From assembly GCF_029946145.1 (NCBI RefSeq), contig NZ_JAQSDY010000022.1:62001-126000 (forward strand): a stretch of 64,000 nucleotides of DNA, written 5' to 3'. A program made the position numbers and the translations under genes. The notes beneath the pieces are model-generated. The model worked only from the letters and a program-made list of their open reading frames with translations. It had not been told where the DNA came from and did no database searches. Origin of the DNA: Brevundimonas sp. (lineage in GTDB: Bacteria > Pseudomonadota > Alphaproteobacteria > Caulobacterales > Caulobacteraceae). This document shows positions 20,131 through 28,769 of this stretch, piece after piece (the stretch's first letter is position 1; the number at the start of each line of letters is the position of its first letter).

Positions 20131-20774
20131 GCGGGGACGAGTTCGATCACGTCGAGATTGGACTCGGCCTGGGGCCAGGGCAGGACCAGGCGCCAGCGGC
20201 GGTCGCCGATTCGCTCCAGCACGGCGATCAGGTCGCGATCCGGGCGCTGGCCGTAGGAGTTGGCGGCGGGCTCGTCGGCCAGGGCCAGGGAGCCGAGCAG
20301 GATCATCTGGCGGTCATTCTCGGGGAACAGCAGGCCGGCGGGCCGCTGGCTGCCGGTCAGTTTGGAGAATTTCAGGCCGCGCGGCGTCTGTTCGATGCGG
20401 CAGGCGAACCAGCCGTAGACCACATAGCCGAGGCCCTGTTCGCCGCCCTGCGAGCCCAGTTTGACGGTGCGGCAGCGATAGTCGCCCGGCGGTGGGGCGA
20501 CGGGCGCGCGGCGGATCCCGGGGTCGATCAGGTCGCCCAGGGCGCGCAGGTCGCCCGAGCCGGTCTGGCGGCGGGCCTGCTGCAGGGCCAGCGACCAGGC
20601 GGCGTCGCGGCGGGCGTAGCGGTCGCGGTCGGCCGAGGTGACGATGCCGCGCCAGTCGCGCAGGGCGGCCCCCGAACCGCCCGGCGGGGGCGGGGGCGGG
20701 GGGGCGCTGGCGCAGGCGGCGAGGGTCAGCGTCGCGATGGCGATCAGGGCCGTGGATCGCGACAGGCGGGACAT
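20127..20774 (-). CDS. DUF4893-family lipoprotein, paralogue
   Basis: A 215-residue protein with a lipoprotein signal (TLAACAS) and a run of seven prolines (residues 25-31). The same domain follows as in 17984-18703: DWRGIVTSADRDRYARRDAAW, GDYRCRTVKLGSQG, FACRIEQTP, and the RRWRLVLPWPQAESNLDVIELVP ending. It is translationally coupled to the FAD monooxygenase (GTGA overlap at 20127-20130) and appears to lead the operon DUF4893-monooxygenase-DUF4893. Its role is unknown. Confidence 0.85.
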   Translation of the reverse strand: MSRLSRSTALIAIATLTLAACASAPPPPPPPGGSGAALRDWRGIVTSADRDRYARRDAAWSLALQQARRQTGSGDLRALGDLIDPGIRRAPVAPPPGDYRCRTVKLGSQGGEQGLGYVVYGWFACRIEQTPRGLKFSKLTGSQRPAGLLFPENDRQMILLGSLALADEPAANSYGQRPDRDLIAVLERIGDRRWRLVLPWPQAESNLDVIELVPA

Positions 20775-20855
20775 GGACGCTCCGGTTCGGGTCGGACGCT
20801 CTTTGGGCCAGTCCGCGGCGGCGGCGTCAAGCGCGCCGGCGTCGCGGTTGGAACA

Positions 20856-21842
20856 TCAGTCCCCGGCGGGGGCCTCGACCTTGCGGCGCGGGGCGCGGCG
20901 CTTGGGCGCGGGAGCCTCTTCGGCCGCCGCGGCCTCGGCCGGGGCGGGAGCCGAGGGGGCCGGAGCGGTCGGGCGGGTCAGGAAGCCCGGCAGGGCCGAA
21001 GGGCCGTCCTCGGTGGCCACGCCGGCGTCGCGTCGCGGCCGGCGTTCGGCGCGTTCGGCGCGGGCGGGGCGTTCAGCGCGTTCAGGACGATCCGCCTGTT
21101 CGACGGTTTCAGCGCGGACCTCGGAGTTCTCGTCAGACGCCGGCGGAGCATCGCCCTCGGGGCGTTCGCCGCCTTCGCGGTCGAAGCGGGCGCCGCGTTC
21201 CAGCTGACGGCGTTCCCAGCGTTCGCGGCGGGTTTCGCGGCGGCTGCCGTCGGCGTTGGTGGTCGCCTCGCCTTCGGGGCGCGGTTCGCGGGGTTCGCGT
21301 TCGGGACGGGGCTCGCGCTCGGCGCGGGGCTGGTCGTCGCGGTCGCGCCATTCGCGGCGCGGCTGCTCACCCTGACGGTCACTGGAGCCGCCGTTCTGGC
21401 GCTCTTCGTTCTCGCGCTGGCGGGCCTCGATCTGGGCGATGCGGTCGGCCTCGACCTTTTCGGCGGCCATGATGGCGGCGGCCTGGGCGCCGGTCTCGTC
21501 CTCGAAATCGATGTCGAAGCCCTGGCCGGCCAGTTCGCGCTGGGCGATCTCGGAGACCGGACGCGAGGGCTGCAGGGCGCGCAGGACGCGGAAATAGTGT
21601 TCGGCGTGCTGGGTGTAGTTCTCGGCCAGAACGCGGTCGCCGGCGGCCGAGGCGTCACGCGCCAGCTGCATGTAGCGCTCATAGACGGTCTGGGCGTTGC
21701 CGCGGACCTTGATGTTTTCCGGGCCCTGGGAATCCCAGGACCGGTTCGGATTGGTGGCGTTGGCGTTGTTGTTGCCGCCGCCGCTGCTCCCGGGCTTTCT
21801 GTTGCGTCCGCGCTGACGCTTCATGCCCTTGAAATCTCTCAT
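20856..21842 (-). CDS. DUF4167 domain protein
   Basis: A 328-residue protein. The N-terminus has the DUF4167 domain: a basic RQRGRNRKPG stretch, an Asn-rich linker, then GPENIKVRGNAQTVYERYMQ and GDRVLAENYTQHAEHYFRVL, the conserved core. The remaining two thirds are low-complexity, rich in Arg, Glu and Pro, and probably disordered. The family is alphaproteobacterial and is often found next to prmC and prfA, as here. The composition suggests RNA or ribosome association, which is inference. Translation may begin at ATG 21842 or the ATG at 21824 (MKRQRG). Confidence 0.9.
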   Translation of the reverse strand: MRDFKGMKRQRGRNRKPGSSGGGNNNANATNPNRSWDSQGPENIKVRGNAQTVYERYMQLARDASAAGDRVLAENYTQHAEHYFRVLRALQPSRPVSEIAQRELAGQGFDIDFEDETGAQAAAIMAAEKVEADRIAQIEARQRENEERQNGGSSDRQGEQPRREWRDRDDQPRAEREPRPEREPREPRPEGEATTNADGSRRETRRERWERRQLERGARFDREGGERPEGDAPPASDENSEVRAETVEQADRPERAERPARAERAERRPRRDAGVATEDGPSALPGFLTRPTAPAPSAPAPAEAAAAEEAPAPKRRAPRRKVEAPAGD

Positions 21843-22199
21843 CGGACGCTACCGTGCTTTGTATGAGGGACAGTCCGGGGCGAAGGCCGCCGGCGCCGTC
21901 CGTCTGGTCGTTCCGCTTCGTTCCGGGGCCAATCCCCGCTGACGATGTGATCGGAAATCCGTTGTCGCCCCCGGACCATTCAAGAATGGTCCGCTCGACA
22001 CTGGGGCGGAAATCTGAGTTCAGATGCAAGCGCATCTGAACCGATTTCCTCCCGGTCCGCCGGGCGACCTGGCCCGACCGTCACTGCCCTGATGCGCGCA
22101 TGGATGGGCCAGAGGAGGACCAAGGCGTGCGTTTTGGGTGGGAGACAGTCAGAGACTTAGCGCGGGCGGGGCCGGTTTCCAAGGGGAAGTTTCGACCGC
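21843..22199. other. Intergenic region holding two palindromes
   Basis: No gene is supported in this 357-base gap between DUF4167 and prmC. It contains GGACCATTC-AA-GAATGGTCC at 21973-21992 (9-base arms). It also holds a longer element at 22008-22049 whose arms are GGAAATC plus GTTCAGATGC and their complements, around an AAGC loop. The 22050-22199 part shows no structure that I can identify. Confidence 0.6.
22008..22049. repeat. Long near-perfect palindrome upstream of DUF4167
   Basis: Inner arms GTTCAGATGC / GCATCTGAAC are perfect, with loop AAGC. Outer arms GGAAATC / GATTTCC are perfect, separated from the inner ones by a 3-base and a 1-base bulge. It could form a 17-bp hairpin in RNA or a cruciform. 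It is not followed by a T-run on either strand. Confidence 0.7.
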
Positions 22200-23093
22200 C
22201 TACATCTTCGGAATGGGATTGGTGCGCGGGTCGGGCCCGTTGGTCACAACCCGGTCGCGGTCGGACAGGTCCTTGACGACAATGACGTGCTCGAAACCGG
22301 CGGCCTCGAACAGGGCCCTGACCTGCGGGCCCTGGTCCCAGCCGATCTCGACGGCGAAGATCCCCTCGGGCCTGAGGATACGGCGGATTTCGGGGGCCAG
22401 TTCGCGATAGGCGGTCAGGCCGTCGGGGCCCCCGTCCAGAGCCAGAAGGGGGTCGTGATCGCGGACCTCCGGGTCGAGGCCGGGGATGTCGCCCGAGGGA
22501 ATGTAGGGCGGGTTGGACACCACCAGATCGAAGCTGTGGTCCCCGAAGCCGGCGGCCCATTCGGTGCGCAGGAAGGTCGCGCGGTTGTCGAGCTCGAGGT
22601 TGGTGGCGTTCTCCTTCGCCACGGCCAGGGCCTCGAAGGAGATGTCGGTGCCGACGCCGCGCGCGCCGGCCCGTTCGGCCAGGGTGGCCAGCAGGATGGC
22701 CCCCGAGCCGGTGCCCAGGTCGATCATCTCGAAGGCCCGGTTTGGCGGGAAGGCCAGCATGACGACGTCGAGGATGGCCTCGGTGTCGGGGCGGGGGCTG
22801 AGGACGTCGGGGGTGACGTTCAGCATGATCTTCCAGAAGCCCTTCCTGCCGAGGATGCGCGAGACGGGTTCGCGGCGCAGGCGGCGTTCGACGAAGGCGT
22901 CGAGGGCGGTCTGCTGGTCCGGCGTCACCACCCGGTAGGGGTCGGTGAGGATGTCGGTGCGGGTCGCGCCCGTGGCGACTTCCAGCAGCAGGCGGGCGTC
23001 GATCGAGGGGCTGTCGATGCGGCCGGCCTTCAGCGTCGCGGTGGCGGCTTTCCAGGCGGCGACGAGGGTGGGGGCGGGGGCGGTTTCGGTCAT
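22200..23093 (-). CDS. prmC: Release-factor glutamine methyltransferase
   Basis: A 297-residue enzyme that methylates the Gln of the GGQ motif in RF1 and RF2. The N-terminal helical domain is followed by the Rossmann SAM-binding motif IDLGTGSGAILLAT and the catalytic NPPY (SNPPYIPSG). The start is placed at ATG 23093 (MTETAPAPT); an upstream in-frame ATG would add 48 atypical residues. Its substrate gene prfA lies 1.5 kb away on the same strand, separated by an oppositely oriented YihY gene, so the usual prfA-prmC operon has been split. Confidence 0.95.
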   Translation of the reverse strand: MTETAPAPTLVAAWKAATATLKAGRIDSPSIDARLLLEVATGATRTDILTDPYRVVTPDQQTALDAFVERRLRREPVSRILGRKGFWKIMLNVTPDVLSPRPDTEAILDVVMLAFPPNRAFEMIDLGTGSGAILLATLAERAGARGVGTDISFEALAVAKENATNLELDNRATFLRTEWAAGFGDHSFDLVVSNPPYIPSGDIPGLDPEVRDHDPLLALDGGPDGLTAYRELAPEIRRILRPEGIFAVEIGWDQGPQVRALFEAAGFEHVIVVKDLSDRDRVVTNGPDPRTNPIPKM

Positions 23094-23175
23094 GCGCTGG
23101 CATTGGCGCGGCTTTGCGGGGATATCAAGCGGGACGGCGCGGGAACGCGCGTCGGATGGAGCCGTTGTGGGCGGG

Positions 23176-24399
23176 ATGCGAAGACAGTCGGGAGACAAGG
23201 GCGGTCTGGGCCCCTGGGGCATGATCGGGGCGATCATGGGCGGCCTGGCCGCCGGGGCGGGCGCGGCGCATCTCGTCTATTCGCGCGGCCACAAATTCGG
23301 GCTGGAGCTGCGCAGGGAACGGCCCGCGCCGCTGCCGCCGCGCGCGCCGACGCCCGAGGATTTCGACGCGAAAGAGCCGGGCCGCGGCCGGCTGGCGCAG
23401 CGGCCGGAGCATATTCCGCACAAGGGCTGGGTCGACATCTTCTGGCGTCTCGGCATGTCCTATTTCGGCGACCGGATCGGCTTCCTGGCCGGAGGCGTGG
23501 CCTTCTTCATCATGCTGTCGCTGTTCCCGACGCTGGCGGCCTTCGTGACCATCTACGGCCTGTTCGCCGATCCGGCGGACGCCGCCTCGCGCATATCCTT
23601 CGTCTATTCGGTGATGCCATCGGGCGTGGCGCAGTTCCTGGCCGACGAAATGAACCGGCTGGCGGCGAACTCGAACACCCAGCTGACCTTCACCCTGATC
23701 TGGACCCTGGCCCTGTCGCTGTGGACCGCGAACGGGGCGATCAAGGTGCTCTTCTACGGCCTGAACGTCGCCTATCACGAGGTCGAGAAGCGCAACATCG
23801 TGAAGTACAACCTGATGTGCATGGCCTTCACCGTCGGCGGCCTGGCCTCGATCCTGCTGACGGCGGCCCTGATCGTGGGCGTGCCGCTGGTCCTGGGGGT
23901 GTTCGGCTGGGCCGCCGAGTGGAGCCACCTGGCGCCGTTCCGCTGGCCGGTGCTGCTGTTGGTCTACGGGGCCGCTCTCACGCTGATCTACCGGATGGGG
24001 CCATGCCGCCAGAAGGCGCGCTGGCGCTGGCTGACGCCCGGGGCGATCTTCGCCGCCCTGCTGAGCCTGATCCTGTCGCTGATCTTCAGCTGGTATCTGC
24101 AGACCTTCGTGCGCACGGCCTCCTACGGCCCGCTGGCGGCGATGATGGGCTTCCTGCTGTGGACCTGGCTGAGCGTGCAGATCATCCTCATGGGCGCCGA
24201 GCTGAACGCCGAGATCGAGCACCAGACGGCGATGGACACCACCACCGGCGATGACCGGGCGATCGGCGAGCGCGGGGCGGTGGTGGCCGATACGGTCGGG
24301 CCCAAGCGCGGATCGCCGGCGGCCCTGGCTTTCACGCTGAAACACGCCGAGGCGCTGTCGGACCGGCTGCTGAAGCGGAAGATCAGGGCGGGAAGCTGA
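23176..24399 (+). CDS. YihY/BrkB-family membrane protein
   Basis: A 407-residue inner-membrane protein of the UPF0761/YihY family. After a cytoplasmic N-terminus of about 90 residues come the family motifs DRIGFLAGGVAFFIMLSLFP and LWTANGAIKVLFYGLNVAYH, and about six membrane segments ending near GFLLWTWLSVQIILMGAELN. Once thought to be RNase BN, the family is now regarded as of unclear, possibly transport, function. The start is ATG 23176; an in-frame GTG lies nine bases earlier. It is inserted between prfA and prmC on the opposite strand. Confidence 0.88.
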   Translation: MRRQSGDKGGLGPWGMIGAIMGGLAAGAGAAHLVYSRGHKFGLELRRERPAPLPPRAPTPEDFDAKEPGRGRLAQRPEHIPHKGWVDIFWRLGMSYFGDRIGFLAGGVAFFIMLSLFPTLAAFVTIYGLFADPADAASRISFVYSVMPSGVAQFLADEMNRLAANSNTQLTFTLIWTLALSLWTANGAIKVLFYGLNVAYHEVEKRNIVKYNLMCMAFTVGGLASILLTAALIVGVPLVLGVFGWAAEWSHLAPFRWPVLLLVYGAALTLIYRMGPCRQKARWRWLTPGAIFAALLSLILSLIFSWYLQTFVRTASYGPLAAMMGFLLWTWLSVQIILMGAELNAEIEHQTAMDTTTGDDRAIGERGAVVADTVGPKRGSPAALAFTLKHAEALSDRLLKRKIRAGS

Positions 24400-24402
24400 C
24401 CG

Positions 24403-24550
24403 CTCTCCCTCCCCCTCCGGGGGAGGGTGGTCGCGTAGCGACCGGGTGGGAAGGGTTCGGCGACGAGAGCGCCGGCGTCCGGCTCGCCGAGCCGCCCCCA
24501 CCCCGTCGCCGCTTCGCGCCGACGACCCTCCCCCGGAGGGGGAGGGAGAG
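24403..24550. repeat. Dispersed inverted-repeat element, family 1, copy B
   Basis: Closely similar to 2012-2159: it starts CTCTCCCTCCCCCTCCGGGG and ends CCCTCCCCCGGAGGGGGAGG, with GGTCGCGTAGCGACC and CGGCGACGAGAGCGCCGGCG inside. It lies between the convergent YihY and prfA genes, where it could serve as a two-way transcription barrier. Confidence 0.87.
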
Positions 24551-24559
24551 TCCGCAGGA

Positions 24560-25627
24560 TCAGCCGAATTCGGCTTCCAGATCGGCCAGCCGCGCCGCCT
24601 GGTCCTCGGCGATGAGGGCGTTCAGAAGGGGGTCGATGTCGCCCTCGAGGATCTGCGGCAGGCTGTGCAGGGTCAGGCCGATGCGGTGGTCGGTGACCCG
24701 CCCTTGCGGGAAATTGTAGGTGCGGATGCGCTCGGAGCGGTCGCCCGAGCCGACCTGCGACTTGCGGGCGTCCGAACGGGCGTTGTCCTTCATCTGGCGC
24801 TGCATGTCGTAGAGGCGGACGCGCAGGTTCTTCATCGCCTTGTCGCGGTTCACGTGCTGCGACTTCTCGGACGAGGTCACCACGATCCCGGACGGGAAGT
24901 GGGTGATGCGGACGGCGGAATCGGTCTTGTTGACGTGCTGGCCGCCCGAGCCCGAGGCGCGGAAGGTGTCGATGCGGATGTCCTTGTCCTGGATGTCGAT
25001 CTCGACGTCCTCGACCTCGGGCAGGACGGCGACGGTGGCCGCCGAGGTGTGGATGCGCCCTTGCGCCTCGGTCGAGGGCACGCGCTGGACCCGGTGGACG
25101 CCGCTTTCGAACTTCAGCCGGCCGAAGACGCCGTCGCCGGTGACGGTGGCGATGATCTCCTTGTAGCCGCCGGCGTCGCCCTCGGTGGCCGAGTCCAGCT
25201 CGACCTTCCAGCCGCGGTTGGCGGCGTAGCGCGAGTACATGCGGAACAGGTCGCCGGCGAACAGGGCGGCCTCGTCGCCGCCGGTGCCGGCGCGGACTTC
25301 CAGCACGGCCGAGGCGTTCTCGTCGGCGTCGCGCGGGGCCAGCAGCAGGGCGACGTCCCGCTCCATGTCGGGCAGGGTTTCCTTGAGGACCTGCAACTCG
25401 TCGGCGGCCATTTCGGCCATTTCCGGATCGGCCGCCATGGCTTCCAGATCGGCCATCTCGGCGCGGGTCTTCGCCAGGGCCATGACCGCGTCGGCCACCG
25501 GCTTCATCTCGGCGTGTTCCTTCGACAGGCGCACGATCTCCTGCCCGTCGCTGGCCGCGCCCATCCGCGCCTCCACCTGGTGGAAGCGGTCGAGCACCTG
25601 ATCGAGCCGGGCCTGGGGCAGTCGCAA
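24560..25627 (-). CDS. prfA: Peptide chain release factor 1
   Basis: A 355-residue RF1 recognising UAA and UAG. Visible are the coiled N-terminal domain, the [18 protein letters not shown] segment, the peptidyl-hydrolysis motif [15 protein letters not shown], and the [18 protein letters not shown] ending. RF1 rather than RF2 is supported by length and the lack of a programmed frameshift. The start is set at TTG 25627 with AGGACC upstream, which gives the normal family length. The only in-frame ATG would add 41 residues unlike RF1. The 3' end abuts the inverted-repeat element. Confidence 0.95.
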   Translation of the reverse strand: MRLPQARLDQVLDRFHQVEARMGAASDGQEIVRLSKEHAEMKPVADAVMALAKTRAEMADLEAMAADPEMAEMAADELQVLKETLPDMERDVALLLAPRDADENASAVLEVRAGTGGDEAALFAGDLFRMYSRYAANRGWKVELDSATEGDAGGYKEIIATVTGDGVFGRLKFESGVHRVQRVPSTEAQGRIHTSAATVAVLPEVEDVEIDIQDKDIRIDTFRASGSGGQHVNKTDSAVRITHFPSGIVVTSSEKSQHVNRDKAMKNLRVRLYDMQRQMKDNARSDARKSQVGSGDRSERIRTYNFPQGRVTDHRIGLTLHSLPQILEGDIDPLLNALIAEDQAARLADLEAEFG

Positions 25628-25807
25628 GGGGGAAAGGTCCTGAAATCCGAACGGGCCGGACGCATAGCCCAGTGCATCCCCGGCTGTCGAGGAAGCCGCT
25701 CGCGGCGCGATGGCGGGATCGTGACCCGGCCTCACAACCCTGTCAGCCAAGGTTTCGCCGGCCGGCCGGGGCGCCTAGCTGAACACCGGGCAACAGGCGG
25801 AGGGCGC

Positions 25808-26434
25808 ATGTTTGACGGAACGCTGAATTCGACGATCGGAGATGGAGCCGAACTGGACCGGCTGCGGGCGAGATACGACGGCCTGCTGGCCGACCCGCCG
25901 ACTCCGCCCGGAGCCGAGGCGCTGGCGGAGCTGGCGGGCATGGCGCGGATCTTCGACCTCGACGGGTCGCGGGCGCCGGGCGAGGTCTGGCGCGACCTGC
26001 GCGCCGTGCTGACGCGTCACGCGGGTCCGTCCGGAGCTACGCCGGGCGAGGCCCCGGCGCACCGGCCCCTGACGCTGATGGTCGTCGAGGACGATCCCGA
26101 GATGGCCGCTGACCTGACCGAGATGCTGGCCGGGGCGGGCCACGGCGTGGTCGGCCCGTTTTCGGATGCAGGTGCGGCCGCGACGGCGGCGGGTCTGCAC
26201 GGGATCGACCTCGCGTTGCTGGATATAAATCTCGCCGGGGAAGGCGACGGGGTCGAACTGGCGAGGACGCTGACCCGGACCTGGGGCGTTCCGGTCATCT
26301 TCCTGACAGGGAATGTCGAGGCGGCGGCCCGGCATGCCCGGCTGGCGACCGCCCTGGTGCTGAAGCCCTATGGCGGTCGGGACGTGCTGGATGCTATCGC
26401 CCGAACGGTCGCAAGCGGAGCCGTGGCGTCCTGA
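25808..26434 (+). CDS. Single-domain response regulator with N-terminal extension
   Basis: A 208-residue protein. The first 90 residues are an Ala/Leu-rich, mostly helical extension. A receiver domain follows: acidic pair in VVEDDPEM, phospho-Asp in LALLDINLAGEGDG, the Thr in VIFLTGN, and the Lys in LVLKPYGG. There is no DNA-binding output domain, so it probably acts through protein contact or as a phosphate sink, as in the CheY/FRLMG-type regulators of alphaproteobacteria. The FRLMG residues themselves are not evident. The cognate kinase is not adjacent. Confidence 0.85.
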   Translation: MFDGTLNSTIGDGAELDRLRARYDGLLADPPTPPGAEALAELAGMARIFDLDGSRAPGEVWRDLRAVLTRHAGPSGATPGEAPAHRPLTLMVVEDDPEMAADLTEMLAGAGHGVVGPFSDAGAAATAAGLHGIDLALLDINLAGEGDGVELARTLTRTWGVPVIFLTGNVEAAARHARLATALVLKPYGGRDVLDAIARTVASGAVAS

Positions 26435-26495
26435 CGGCGCAACCAAAGGCGCCACAAAGCTTTGCGGAAGAGACGTGGCTGTTCGATCGGGCTGA

Positions 26496-27275
26496 ATGGA
26501 AACCTTTCTGCTGTTCTTCGTCGTCGGCGTGGCGGCCCAGTCGGTCGATGGCGCTCTTGGCATGGCCTATGGCGTGATTTCGTCGTCGGTGCTGCTGGCC
26601 TTCGGCGTGCCGCCCGCCATGGCCTCGGCGAGCGTCCACGGGGCCGAGGTCTTCACCACGGCCGCCTCGGCCGGCAGCCATATCGCGCACCGGAACGTGG
26701 ACTGGCGGCTGCTGGCGCCCCTGGCCATCGCCGGGGTGATCGGCGGCTGCGTCGGCGCCTATGTGCTGACCGGGATCAAGGGCGATGTCATCAAGCCCTT
26801 CGTCGTCGCCTATCTGGGGCTGATGGGGGTCTACATCCTGTGGCGGGCGGGCCATGAGATTCTGCTTCGCCACATCCCGTCGTGGGTCACCTGGCCGCTG
26901 GGACTGGTCGGCGGCTTCCTCGACGCCGCGGGCGGGGGCGGCTGGGGACCGACGGTGTCCTCGACCCTGGTCGGCGCCGGGCAGGAGCCGCGCCGGGCGA
27001 TCGGCACGGCCAATACGGCCGAGTTCTTTCTGACGGTGGCCATCAGCGCCACCTTCGTCTGGGCGCTGTTGACCGGGCACTGGGCCGACGCCGGAGCGTT
27101 GGAGCACCATGCTGCGGCGCTGGCCGGGCTGGTCGTCGGCGGGCTGATCGCCGCGCCCTTCGCCGGGCTGATCGCCAAGCGGGTGCCGCGCAAGCTGCTG
27201 ACCTATGCGGTCGGCGCGGTCCTGCTGGTGCTGGCGGTGTTTCAGGGGCTGCAGCTGGCGGGGGTGGTCGCGTAG
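26496..27275 (+). CDS. TauE/SafE-family anion exporter
   Basis: A 259-residue membrane protein with about eight hydrophobic segments. The family halves are visible: SVDGALGMAYGVISSSVLLAFG in the first half and GGFLDAAGGGGWGPTVSSTL in the second, each with the Gly-rich loop typical of sulfite/organosulfonate exporters. The substrate is not predictable from sequence. No sulfur-metabolism gene is adjacent. A GTG-started lipoprotein gene follows 123 bases later. Confidence 0.9.
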   Translation: METFLLFFVVGVAAQSVDGALGMAYGVISSSVLLAFGVPPAMASASVHGAEVFTTAASAGSHIAHRNVDWRLLAPLAIAGVIGGCVGAYVLTGIKGDVIKPFVVAYLGLMGVYILWRAGHEILLRHIPSWVTWPLGLVGGFLDAAGGGGWGPTVSSTLVGAGQEPRRAIGTANTAEFFLTVAISATFVWALLTGHWADAGALEHHAAALAGLVVGGLIAAPFAGLIAKRVPRKLLTYAVGAVLLVLAVFQGLQLAGVVA

Positions 27276-27398
27276 CCGCTCAACAGGGCGAGCCAGCTCA
27301 ACCAGGGCGAGAGGCTCCAGCTGGACACTCGCGGAGCTAGTGGCTATCGCAGCGGAGGAACTCGCGTGTTTGCGGGTTGTTCCTGAGGGGGAATTCCA

Positions 27399-27785
27399 GT
27401 GAATAAGATCGCTCTGGCGCTATGCGCCACGATGGCGCTTGGCGCATGCACGACTACGACGAAGGTCAGTCCGACCCAGCCGGGCGATCGCCTGATGACC
27501 TGTTCCCAGCTTCGAGAAGAGTTTTCCAAACTCGACACCATCAAGGCCGACGCCCAGAACGACCAAGGCGTGAACGTCGCAAACGCCGCGGCCTTGGTGT
27601 TGTTCTGGCCGGCCATCGCCGGGAACTATCTGAGCGCCCGCGATGCGATGCAGCTGCTGGAACAGCGCCGCACGCACCTGATGGGCTTCTACACCGAGAA
27701 GAACTGCGACAATCCCGCGAACGCCAATCTGAGCTTCATGGTCCCCGAGGTGCTGCTGGCGCCGATCGCGCGCGGCTCGCACTAA
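27399..27785 (+). CDS. Hypothetical lipoprotein
   Basis: A 128-residue protein starting at GTG with a strong GAGGGGGA ribosome site. The lipobox LGAC puts the lipidated Cys near residue 17. A conserved-looking core follows: PGDRLMTCSQLREEF, then a hydrophobic stretch AALVLFWPAIAGNYLSA and LLEQRRTHLMGFYTEKNC. Two further cysteines could pair. The function is unknown. It is followed by its own terminator. Confidence 0.78.
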   Translation: MNKIALALCATMALGACTTTTKVSPTQPGDRLMTCSQLREEFSKLDTIKADAQNDQGVNVANAAALVLFWPAIAGNYLSARDAMQLLEQRRTHLMGFYTEKNCDNPANANLSFMVPEVLLAPIARGSH

Positions 27786-27824
27786 AGTCTGCGGGCCGCC
27801 GCGTCGGCGGCCTTACCAAACAAC

Positions 27825-27852
27825 AAACGGCGGCTCGAAGGGCCGCCGTTTT
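27825..27852 (+). terminator. Terminator between convergent lipoprotein and GST genes
   Basis: A 10-bp stem AAACGGCGGC / GCCGCCGTTT with a 7-base loop and a terminal TTTT. The symmetric A/T flanks mean it can serve both the plus-strand lipoprotein gene and the minus-strand GST gene. Confidence 0.88.
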
Positions 27853-27867
27853 CCTCCATCCGTCCGG

Positions 27868-28464
27868 TCAGCCCGGTCGGGTTTCCGCGAAGCTCGGCCG
27901 GGTCTCGATCGCCTCGTGCAGGGCGACCAGATTCGGTCGTCCGGCGCGCCAGTCGAAGCCGGGGTGGCGGAAGCCGATCCAGGCCAGGGCCACGCCGGCG
28001 GTGATGACGCCCATGTCGAGTTTGTCCGCGTTCGGAGCGGCGGCCTCGAGGGCGTCCAGCGCGCGGGCCATGTTCTGCGTCCAGCGGGCGATCCATGACG
28101 GCGAGCGTTCGCTTTCGGGGCGGCGCATCTCGAGCACCAGCTTGACCCCCATCTCCAGCGCGGCGTCCGCCAGGGTCTCCATGCGACGGACGGCGAGACG
28201 TTCGGCGCCCTCGGCCGGCAGCAGGCGCGGTCCCGAACCGAGGGCGTCGAGGTATTCGCAGATCACCGGGCTGTCGCTGATCGGCAGGCCGTCCTCCGCG
28301 ATCAGGGTCGGGACCTGGACGATCGGGTTGGCCGCCAGCAACTCGGGCGCATTGGCGTAGGGATCGACCGCGATCTCCTCGATCCGGTCGATCAGGCCCT
28401 TTTCACGCGCCACGATGCGGCATTTGCGGGCGAAGGGCGACGGGACGGTGATGTAGAGTTTCAT
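27868..28464 (-). CDS. Glutathione S-transferase family protein
   Basis: A 198-residue GST-like protein. The thioredoxin-fold N-domain begins MKLYITVPSPFARKCRIVA (Ser9 and the following residues at the usual catalytic position), then NPIVQVPTLI with the cis-Pro, and DSPVICEYLD for glutathione gamma-Glu contact. The helical C-domain has a conserved Asp-Trp-Arg (FDWRAGRPNL). Such proteins conjugate or reduce with glutathione in the cytoplasm; the substrate is unknown. It lies downstream of the toxin-antitoxin remnant. Confidence 0.88.
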   Translation of the reverse strand: MKLYITVPSPFARKCRIVAREKGLIDRIEEIAVDPYANAPELLAANPIVQVPTLIAEDGLPISDSPVICEYLDALGSGPRLLPAEGAERLAVRRMETLADAALEMGVKLVLEMRRPESERSPSWIARWTQNMARALDALEAAAPNADKLDMGVITAGVALAWIGFRHPGFDWRAGRPNLVALHEAIETRPSFAETRPG

Positions 28465-28492
28465 TTCGCTTGTCGCCTGTCCGGGAAGCGGG

Positions 28493-28767
28493 TCATGGGT
28501 ATTTCTGGCTGGTGTGCAGGACGTTCACGATCCGCACCAGCTTCCCTTCCACGCGATAGACCAGAATGTAGTTGGGATGAACGACCATTCCCGCGTGCCG
28601 GATCTGCGGCCGGCTCGCCATGCCAACGGAAACCGGGCAAGTCGCTCAGCGGAGGGCTCGAGATGGTCTCTCAGGGTCTCGGATGCGTCGGGATTTCGCT
28701 CGGCGATATAGGCGAGAATAGCGCGCAGGTCGGATCGTGCATCCTCGGCCCACGTGACGCCCAGCAA
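28493..28767 (-). pseudogene. ParE/RelE-type toxin, broken by a one-base deletion
   Basis: The N-terminal frame from TTG 28767 reads a ParE-like sequence (VTWAEDARSDLRAILAYIAE ... PLAWRAGRRSGTREW). After TREW it runs into nonsense and stops at 28525. One base over, the frame reads VVHPNYILVYRVEGKLVRIV, then NVLHTSQKYP and a stop at 28493-28495, which is the normal end of the family. Restoring one G around 28588 would join TREW to VVHPN. So the toxin is either inactivated or the base is a sequencing error. The antitoxin gene ends two bases upstream. Confidence 0.82.
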
Positions 28768-28769
28768 GA

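Noticed and set aside
27276-27398. Short direct repeat (GCTCAAC..AGGGCGAG twice) after the TauE gene
   Set aside because: Two short imperfect copies in non-coding DNA; too little to call an element or operator.
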